In this document: one piece after another, positions 56,646 through 64,000 of the stretch
Numbering within the stretch: position 1 is the first letter of the stretch
Layout of the letters: each line of letters begins with the position of its first letter
NCBI GenBank assembly: GCA_016648135.1
Contig: JADDOH010000481.1
Location: 157,550 to 221,549 of the forward strand
From: Agrypnia vestita
Taxonomy: Eukaryota; Arthropoda; Insecta; Trichoptera; Phryganeidae
Direction: 5' to 3'
DNA length: 64,000 bases
Notes under the pieces: model-generated
What the model was told of the DNA's origin: nothing
What the model saw: the letters and a program-made list of their open reading frames with translations, nothing else
Databases searched by the model: none
Program-made: the position numbers and the translations under genes

Positions 56646-57105
56646 TACATCGAGGGTAGAAAGCCAAAAGGGCGTTAGTGATTATTTCAAACTTTACAGG
56701 AGATCAAAAGAAAGTGTTGTCAATCTGATTTTGTCAATGTCTTTATTATTAAACGATTTCCATATTAATCAAATCTATAAAAAATTTGCGATACTTCAAA
56801 TTCACAAAATGTACATCAATAATAGTACATTTGGGTGTTTTAGTAATAGACCGAGATCGGCTGGAAATATCTTGATACCTAAATGCAATTCTAGCACAGT
56901 CCAACACCATTTCTCCTATCAAGGAGTATCATTCTATAATGCTCTTCCCAATGAAATGAAGACGGAAAAAAATTGTGGAAAATTGAAAAATCTTCTGCAA
57001 AAAACAATCACGATAACAAAATCAGATTGACAGAACATTCTTTCACTCTCCTGTAAAGTTCGAAATAATCTCTAACGCCCTTTTGGCTTTCTACCTTCGA
57101 TATGT
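56646..57105 (+). mobile_element. TIR-bounded element carrying an RT C-terminal domain
   Basis: A left arm of about 57 bp (56646-56702; GGTAGAAAGCCAAAAGGGCG, ATTATTTC, AACTTTACAGGAGA) is inverted at 57049-57105 with few mismatches. Between them lies a LINE RT tail. Outer bases TAAT/TTAAT hint at a TAA or TTAA target but are not clean. Confidence 0.7.
56650..57030 (+). pseudogene. non-LTR RT C-terminal domain inside TIRs
   Basis: Reads through the left arm as VESQKGVSDYFKLYRRSK, then IYKKFAILQIHKMYINNS, FGCFSNRPRSAGN, HHFSYQGVSFYNALPNEMKT and LKNLLQKTI, stop. The last part is the standard jockey/CR1-like RT ending (F...G...YN.LP..+K....... FK..L). It is open for about 125 codons. Confidence 0.6.
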
Positions 57106-57604
57106 TAATGTTTTTCTTTAATTAATGTTTTTCAATTCTATTTTTAGGTTATGCACGAGTGCCGCTACCTCCACGACACGTCGAACCATGTCGCTCCATG
57201 TCGCTCTTAACATACCTGCCCGGTAGCTCCGCAAGTGTAATCATTAGTGTCAGAGACCTTTGTGCCTGAACAATTGTTTTAAATGTTGCTACTTTTTACC
57301 TATGTCTCCCTGAGACACACTTCTGTGCAAATAAACGGTCCAATACCAAGGGACCCCCTATCTGACTTTTACTGAGCCCTATTGATCCCCGTATCAGTAT
57401 TCTTGACGGGTATGGTGACCTTTTACTTTTATTTGTAAATGATTTCCTTACAAAACACTTATTTTCAAAAAAATAGTAAAACTTCTATGCTTCCCTTATA
57501 CATTAATTCTCTTTTATCTTCGAATAAAATATCACATGTCTATGGTTCGCGTTTCGTACAGATAAAATGGCTGATACGTCAAAGGTAGGGAATATTTATG
57601 ATCT

Positions 57605-57718
57605 TTAAATTGTAATTAATTGCGACCGTGGTTATTGTGTGTCATTTTTGGAATTGGAATACTCGATTATACCGGAAAATATGTTAATATTAAAAATAGC
57701 TCGCAGAACCATTGTACC
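57605..57718 (+). repeat. direct repeat partner of 53095-53205
   Basis: ATTGCGACCGTGGTTATTGTGTGTCATTTTTGGAAT ... GATTATACCGGAAAATATG ... AGCTCGCAGAACCATTGT. No gene follows it as one does at 53241. Confidence 0.7.
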
Positions 57719-57719
57719 T

Positions 57720-58970
57720 TTCCCCCAAAAGAAAACCAGAAATACCATTGACAAAAAAAAAATGTATTCGAAAACAGGATGGGTCTGGACTGGTTGACTC
57801 GAGCGGAAGCAGCTCAAGACAGAGGATCATGGAAGCACCTTGTCGAGTCTTTGGGCCCCCGACTAGGACAAGGGGAAGAAGATGATGATGAGAAAACTGG
57901 AAAATAAAATGAAATATTTTTTTATTATTATTTATTGTGACATACTGAGCAAAGAAAAATATTGGTAAAGAAAAAAAGAAAAAAGTTAATATAATTTAGA
58001 AAATAAAGGGATCAGATGCCCATTTTAAACGTTCTATACAGGGCAATAAAATATAACCTAGAACACGGTAAATTTAATACTATTGTCGCACTAATAGTAA
58101 CATTATAGTAAGTAGTCTAAATATATATGATAATAAAAAGTAAGTAAAAATATTTTATTCAAAATGAAAAACGATTAAAAACTCTTACTTAAATAGTATC
58201 TTTTCAAATCCGTGATTAATTTGCACATCATTAAATTTGATTTTTTTATATTTGACTAATGCCGTATAGTTTCGAAATAAATAATTACTTTCGTAAGAAT
58301 TAGGTATAGAAAGAAAAATCAAATCACGCTCCGAACAGGTGTACACAAGTGTATACGGTAGGCGGTAAGGGGTTAATATGAAAATTGATATATTAAAAAA
58401 AAAAAGAACTAGTGCATAATAATTGATTATTTTTAACATTGACCGGTTTTGATGTCACATTAATGCACAATGTTCTGACGAAGATACAGTCGTACTAATT
58501 GACATTAAAAATAATGTGGTTTACGTACAATTCGTTAGTTTTTTAAAATTAATAGTAAATTTTAATTTAAAGGTACAAAGGTAATGTCCATAAACATCGA
58601 CAAAATATAAATGAAACCTTTTTAGTATTTTTTTTACCCTGCAAATTTCTACTTTACATTCTTTCTATTTTCGAGCTAAGCGTGCTCGGGTTATGATTCT
58701 CTAAATCCTGGGTATTGATAAAACAGAAAAGAATGCAATCTGTGATGGGTCCGGTGTCACTGAAATACATATAAAGTCAACGAACAAAATCAAGAAATTA
58801 TTGTAAATAATATCGGGCTTATTAAATTTTAAATCTCACCATCATCATGGCCTGACCAGGCAGAACGGTAAGATGGAAGTTGAGCTCATTCGGCTAATTG
58901 CTTTCCTTTCCTATATGAGGGAAGTAGTGCTTGAGTAAGAATAAATGGGGCATTCACGTTATGGTTCAAT
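57720..58970. other. intergenic, no gene identified
   Basis: AT-rich. None of the short frames resembles a protein family I know. Confidence 0.4.
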
Positions 58971-58978
58971 CTTATAAA

Positions 58979-59101
58979 GGTGTCAAACAGGAATGCGTGA
59001 TATCACCACGGCTTTTCGACCCGTACATGTATTATTGTATGAAGGAAATGGAAGTAGGAGCGAGCACTTGGCGTGCGAGGGAGGGCGTCCCTGTCGCATA
59101 A
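58979..59101 (+). pseudogene. RTE-like RT fragment
   Basis: GVKQECVISPRLFDPYMYYC, then MKEMEVGAS, stop: the G-V-+-Q-G-C-x-x-S-P-x-L-F-N-x-Y RT motif with Gly replaced by Glu. Isolated 40-codon fragment. Confidence 0.55.
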
Positions 59102-60429
59102 CAGAAGTTGTCAGGGTGTAAAGAATAATGTAAGTTGTCAGGTGACCGGTGTCAAAACTTTCAATAGAAATTTGATTGGGCAACACTAAAGAAACGAAAC
59201 AGTAATGGCGGCTGTTCTATCTGTCAATCTGTCAAATGGTAATATCGGTCCATTATTTGCTTTTTAAGCTTTGCAAAACTTTAATGCTTCATTGGCAATT
59301 GTTCTTGCACCATCCCGGACTGTTTTGGACATAATAATTCAGTGTATATTGGTAATCAAGATGTCACAGCTTCCGAAATTGTACTGAATGACAGGGCGAG
59401 GGGTTACCGCCGGGTGCGGGCGGGACGGGTTTTAGTTCCAAACTCGCCGCACGCCAATTTACGTTGGGCAAGCAATACCATATCCTGCCTACTAAACACA
59501 AGCAATGGAGCAAGCAAAACATAAAGCTGGTCTGTAAAATCATAAAGTGCACGGTTGCTGGAATGTCCGTGGATGGTTTTAGAGAGTAATGAATTTTTAC
59601 GAGTTTGTGTTTTTGGGAACTTATGTTTATTAGAAATGGCAAGACTGAGAGCAATGAGAAGAGACTAAGTGTGGAAACAAAGTAAATTGCGCTCTGAACA
59701 CAATTATGGCCAATAAGAATCTGTCAAAGGAAGCCTTGCTTCTTGACTAGTTGTATATTTTATTTTATTTATTCATTCATGGGAAACTAACAGTACATAT
59801 AAAAATCAGATTACACATGATTATTACATAGTACAGAGATCATCTTACAAGTTTCAACAGAGTTAACATGTTGTCTTAACATACAGCAACAATAACTTCA
59901 GTTAAACAAAAAAAGTGAAATTTTTATGTTACGAACAAACTATGAAAGTCAAAGAATTAAAGTTAAAAGGGGAATCAGAAATTTATAGGAAAGGACAGAT
60001 CTACTTAGTAAAAAGGGGAAGAGATAAGAAGAAAAAGAAGAGAAAAAGATATATAGCATAAAGATATCTGATAAATACGTCTGCATATACATATACGGGG
60101 TCTGGACAAAAAAAAGAAAAAAGATGAATTAAAGAAAGATACAAGATAAAAATTACATGTATAAAGTCTGGACAGAAGAAAAAAGATGGATTAAAAAAGA
60201 GAAAATAAAAGGTTTATGACTGAGGTGAATATCCAAGAGCTTTAAATTCATGGATTGATGAATTGAAGAGATCCAAGTTGCTGAATATAGTGTTGAACAA
60301 ATTAGATGAGCGATATATAAAAGAGTTTTGTCGTTGGTATTACAGTGTGAAAGGCTCAAGGTCGCGACCGATCTAGTGGATCTTCCGGGTACTCTCGGGG
60401 AGATGCGCTGCAGCAATGCTGGGCAGTCA

Positions 60430-60597
60430 ATCTTAGAGGTAGTTCTGGCGCCAAGTGCGATGTATGGAAGTGAAGCATGGAATTGGCAAAAAAAGAATGA
60501 AAGCAAACTGAAGGCAGTCGCTTGTGTGGAAAATATTTGTACGATTCTGTCAAGAATGAACGAATCAGAGGTGAATGGAATGCTGGCTGTAGCATAA
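60430..60597 (+). pseudogene. RTE-like RT C-terminal fragment
   Basis: EVVLAPSAMYGSEAWNWQKK then NESKLKAVACVENIC: the L-P-x-L-x-Y-G-S-E-x-W-x-[WL] landmark of RTE-type RT ends. Probably from the same decayed element as 58979-59101. The AG-rich tract at 59990-60060 and the ORF N-terminus at 60328 are not coding. Confidence 0.55.
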
Positions 60598-60600
60598 TAG

Positions 60601-60985
60601 ATAGAAATTTATTTGCTTCAATACAACTTAAATAAAATGATAAAAACCTTGTAAAAATTTTTTTTTTTCAATTTTTGCTAGGTTTTTATCATTTTATTCG
60701 ATTTGTATTAAAGGAAATGAACTTTTCATAATCGACATAAGTTAATGTAATGATTCAATCAACTTTTTGCAAAAAATAAGTCAGAAATATTGAAAAAATG
60801 CAAACTTTAATACTGCATATTTCGATAACTATTTTTTTAATTTTTTTATTAGGTTCTATTTAGATACAATTTGTACACTGATATTGATATTAGGCCATGG
60901 TTGCTTGAACATTTTAGACTCATAACAAAAGCAGGAATCTACCAGCCAAGTTTCTGCTGCTAGCTCTAGTACATCCTGTATAAAA
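60601..60985. repeat. fold-back family member
   Basis: AAACCTTGTAAAAATTTTTT mirrored by TTTTTGCTAGGTTTTTATC, followed by AAATAAGTCAGAAATATTGA, AGACTCATAACAAAAGCAGGA and a CATCCTGTATA end, as in 32508 and 35952. Confidence 0.6.
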
Positions 60986-61429
60986 AAGCCAATGTGCCGT
61001 TTAGTAGGTAAATTCTGAGATGAACGAATCAATTTGTCAATTTTTCATATAAATAATGGAGATATACTAAAAAAAAATATTGCCGTTATTGGAAAGTCTG
61101 CCTAGTAATTATTTAAAATATTTTTTATAAATCTAGTCTGTGCAATTATTTTTTAAAACAGTTTTATTCGTTTATCTCAGAATGCACTAAAACGTCACAC
61201 AGGATTAATTATATATACAGCGACGACATATAAAATGTGTGCATCAGGTAAACTTTTAATTATGTGTTTAAAAAACTGACCCATAAAAACCAAGTTTTTA
61301 TTATAAACCCTTTCTCATTTACTAGTTGAAACAGGTTTGGCGCTTAGCCCACGCGTTGGGCTCGGGTCGGGCGACACTAAGAACGTGAGTAATAAAGAAT
61401 TCAAAATTATACTATAATTAATATTTTTT

Positions 61430-62040
61430 TAAACCAAAATTTGTTAGATTATTTTTATCGTCGCCACGAGTCTGCCTGCAAAGTTTCAGCTCGATTGGAT
61501 CACGGGAAAAGGGTTAAAATCGATCCCAAGTTTTTTCAACAGACAAGCAAGCAAGAAGATGCTACGAGCTACAGTAGCCGGCAAACATCTTGAAATTTTA
61601 CGGCGTAGTGGGGGGAAGTTTGCGCATGTACCATTCCACCAAAGAGACCCAAATTTTGTCTTCTGCGCATTCCCCCACTACGCCAAAAAATTTCAAGAAG
61701 TTTGCCGGCAACTGTACGAGTTAAAAGAAAGGGAGTAAAAAAGTAACCCATAAAAACCAAGTTTTTATTATACTCCCTTTCTTTGTAAAATATAACAACA
61801 ATTAAAGACGAATTAAAACATATAACATAACACTAAACTTAATTTAATATATTTCTAAAATGTCAATTCTAAAAACATTTGTCAGTCAATTTAGATTTTC
61901 GAAATTCGTAGTGAAGTACCTATTATGTATACCGACGGAGTAATTCAAATTTAGAAAATGTTCCGCGACGTTATCGGGCCGCCGTTACTAGTAATCAAAC
62001 TTTGGTAATGATTACAATTTGAAAAAAACATTTTTCTAAA
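61430..62040 (-). repeat. long repeat, inverted partner of 50490-51080
   Basis: Reverse-complement order of the blocks described at 50280-51080. It is interrupted by a 143-bp MITE (61572-61714), so the repeat pre-dates that insertion. It ends about 180 bp before the second BiP promoter. Confidence 0.8.
61572..61714. mobile_element. 143-bp TA-flanked MITE, copy 3
   Basis: Cleanest copy: TA-CAGTAGCCGGCAAACATC ... AGTTTGCCGGCAACTG-TA. The repeat at 50.9 kb shows the matching empty site (TTAACTCGTAGCG), confirming TA-targeted insertion. Confidence 0.85.
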
Positions 62041-62222
62041 AATCCGAACACAACCGATTTCAAATTAATGTCATCATCTAGTATTCTTTCTTATCTATGC
62101 ATCACCCATATCACGACGTGGGCCTCGAAAAGTCAAAATGAATTGGATTGAAAATGTTTTGTTACGTACCTACGTGGCCCAATAGCGTACAGCTGAATCG
62201 GGAAAAGTGGACCGAACCGGGA

Positions 62223-62241
62223 CCAATGATGCCGCTACACG
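62223..62241 (+). promoter_or_regulatory. ERSE-like element of second BiP gene
   Basis: CCAATGATGCCGCTACACG keeps CCAAT-N9 but has ACACG for CCACG. It sits 65 bp before the inferred start, against 66 in the first copy. Weaker ATF6 response is predicted. Confidence 0.65.
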
Positions 62242-62255
62242 AAGATCACTGGCGC

Positions 62256-62291
62256 TAAATATTTATCGCGGCCGCGGATGGCATCTCAGTC
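62256..62291 (+). promoter_or_regulatory. core promoter of second BiP gene
   Basis: TAAATAT at 62256 and TCAGTC at 62286 (+1 A at 62288) are 32 bp apart, aligning with the first BiP promoter, as does the preceding AAGATCACT.GCGCTAAAT. Confidence 0.7.
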
Positions 62292-63017
62292 TTCCATCGA
62301 TAGTCGGGAAATAAGCGAACTCACAGGATAGTTATTTTGGATAGCGACTAAAACATTAACGTTGGAAAATAATTTGGATAGCGAGTTCAACTGCGATCGA
62401 AATAATATTTTCACTACTAGTGACAAAAGAATATTCAGGTAAATTAAAAATAATTGCGAACTTGCATAGTTGAGTTTCATTGTCTATGCGTCGGTACTTT
62501 GTAAGTTATTTGTCTATAGGCACCACAAGAAGTCGACTAGCTATTGACTAGTGTACTGTTGCATTTCATTTAGTTCCGGGGCCGCGATTGGTTTTTTGCG
62601 GGCGGGTAATTTGAATTACCGCGAATTATGGCTATGTGATCGCGAAAGAGATTTGCAGTAGTGATTTAATAATGGTTTGTATTGAATATGCAACGGAAAA
62701 TATATAAAATGATATGCACGAGCATGAGTGATCATAGTGAAAGCTTAAATAAAGTTTATTTGGAATATCTGCAAATTAATTTTTTGGAAAATTTTCACGG
62801 GAAAAATGTCATGTTTTCATGGTTGTACTGAATTTTTTATGTAGTTTTCGGCTAATTTGTCGTGTGTCTCCGACTTCTCTTCATCATCATCAGGTTTGAT
62901 GTCGCCGATGCAGCATCATCCATAATATCATACCATAATACTACTTTTCTGTATGCTAACAAATCTTTTTTTTTTGCAGCTAACAAATCTCATTAAGTTC
63001 TGCCAAACCAAATCAAA

Positions 63018-64000
63018 ATGAGATTATTTGTCCTGGGAGCGTTCTGCCTTTTGGTAGTAACTGTTTTTGCGGACAATAAATATCGCGAGGAAATTGGAAC
63101 TGCAATAGGAATCGATCTAGGAACCACATATTCATGGTCAGTAAATATTTGATCATTAAAAATTTCATACATACAGATTTTGAAATGCAATACTTTTAGC
63201 TATTTATATTGAAGAATACATTTCAATAGTGACAAACTAACATTCAAAATGTAAGTAGGTACTTGCTAAAGAAAATAATTATATTTATAATTAGAGATAG
63301 TGAAACTGTTATTTTAACCGGTTACACATGGTACAGATGTTTGAGCTTTGTATCTGATTGTACAAATGATTGGTAACTGAAATATAACTGTTGTTTAGTA
63401 ATTATGGTTAGTAAATCAGTTAGATCAAATCAGATAAAACTCTCAATAACGATTAGTGCATCACCAGTACCAATACATCACTATTTCTAATGAAACAAAT
63501 TAGAAAAACAGATGTTTTAGAAAATTTTCTATGACATAAAAATCTTTTAGTGAATTATTATCTTAATTAATCTAATTTCCACAGCTTAATTTGTCTGGAA
63601 TTTTTAGGTCAACTAGGTTTTTCAGCTTAATTATTAGGTCATTTTCATAATGAGCCATGAAGCTTTAAAATATGCATTTATCCATCTAGACACTGCAGTA
63701 TGTTGTTAATTTTTTTTTGTTGTGCAGTAAAAAAGGTTTAAAAATAATCTTTTAAAATACAAAGGAGAAAAATAATTGAATGTGTTGAAACGCGCTTTGA
63801 ATAAATAATTTGCGATGGCTTAATTCGTTATAATGAAATGGAAATTTTAAAAAAGTATACACTACAAATATAGAAATATACCAAACTCAGGCAAAGCTGG
63901 ATAGTATTTTATAGTTATTAAAAAGTACCCTTGAATACTTTTATTGTATACATTGAATTGTGTTAAATTGTATATGTATGTCTCTTCTCTATATCAGCGT
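63018..64000 (+). CDS. second BiP/GRP78-like gene, 5' part (runs off window)
   Basis: A 5'UTR exon 62288-62438 (donor GTAAAT) splices to 62980. Coding exon 1 is 63018-63136 (donor GTCAGT), and coding exon 2 begins at 63998 (CGT), the same bases that open exon 2 of the first copy. Exon 1 encodes MRLFVLGAFCLLVVTVFA (signal peptide), a shorter, less lysine-rich spacer DNKYREE, and ATPase loop GIDLGTTYS. It is two codons shorter than copy 1. All junctions are in identical positions, so this is a gene duplication and not a retrocopy. Whether the rest is intact lies outside the window. Confidence 0.9.
63318..63450. repeat. palindromic repeat, copy C
   Basis: TTGTATCTGATTG...GATTGGTAACTGAAATATAAC...ATCAAATCAGATAAAACTC: shorter relative of the repeats at 18993 and 21132, in intron 1 of the second BiP gene. 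Confidence 0.45.

Overview
This is eukaryotic, AT-rich, repeat-laden nuclear DNA, most likely from an insect. The support is: genes split by short GT-AG introns, an arthropod-type initiator (TCAGTC) at both BiP promoters, a Copia element with the half-tRNA-iMet primer site known from insects, and protein sequences that read like insect orthologues. I cannot fix the order or species from the sequence alone.

Two conserved cellular loci anchor the window. From 7274 to 30109 (+) lies a complete delta-aminolevulinic acid dehydratase gene (porphobilinogen synthase, haem pathway). It has 8 coding exons and encodes 337 aa, and all catalytic and zinc residues are present. Its introns are swollen by transposons; the last holds a whole Copia retrotransposon. 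From 41.86 to about 48.97 kb (+) lies a complete BiP/GRP78 (Hsc70-3) gene. It has a 5'UTR exon, 8 coding exons, 657 aa and a KDEL end, with an exact ER-stress element and a TATA-like/Inr core promoter. A second, diverged BiP copy starts at 62.22 kb in the same orientation. It keeps the same promoter architecture and first coding exon and runs off the right edge. This is a tandem duplication.

A third possible gene, 53241-56112 (+), is a two-exon, 332-aa Merlin/ISXO2-type transposase-derived frame. It is open throughout but has lost two of its three catalytic acidic residues, so it is either a domesticated gene or a well-preserved relic. It sits in a 10-kb block (51-62 kb) bracketed by inverted repeats and crowded with other transposase and reverse-transcriptase remnants.

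Everything else is mobile or repetitive DNA. By region: 0-7 kb has tandem repeats, fold-backs, a MADF-bearing element, a G-rich strand-skewed block and 143-bp TA-flanked MITEs. 7-31 kb (ALAD introns) has pogo-like MITEs, a long hairpin, an internally deleted PIF/Harbinger element carrying remnants of both its genes, a Harbinger MITE, and Copia with a hAT element nested in gag. 31-41 kb has fold-back elements, hAT MITEs, tRNA-derived SINEs, another deleted Harbinger element and a 5'-truncated CR1/L2-type LINE. 49-62 kb has a hAT/ZBED remnant, minisatellites, a piggyBac-type TTAA element and several non-LTR remnants. The most notable items are the BiP duplication with conserved ERSE spacing, the catalytically eroded Merlin-like gene, the TIR-bounded reverse-transcriptase tail, and the near-perfect intronic hairpin.
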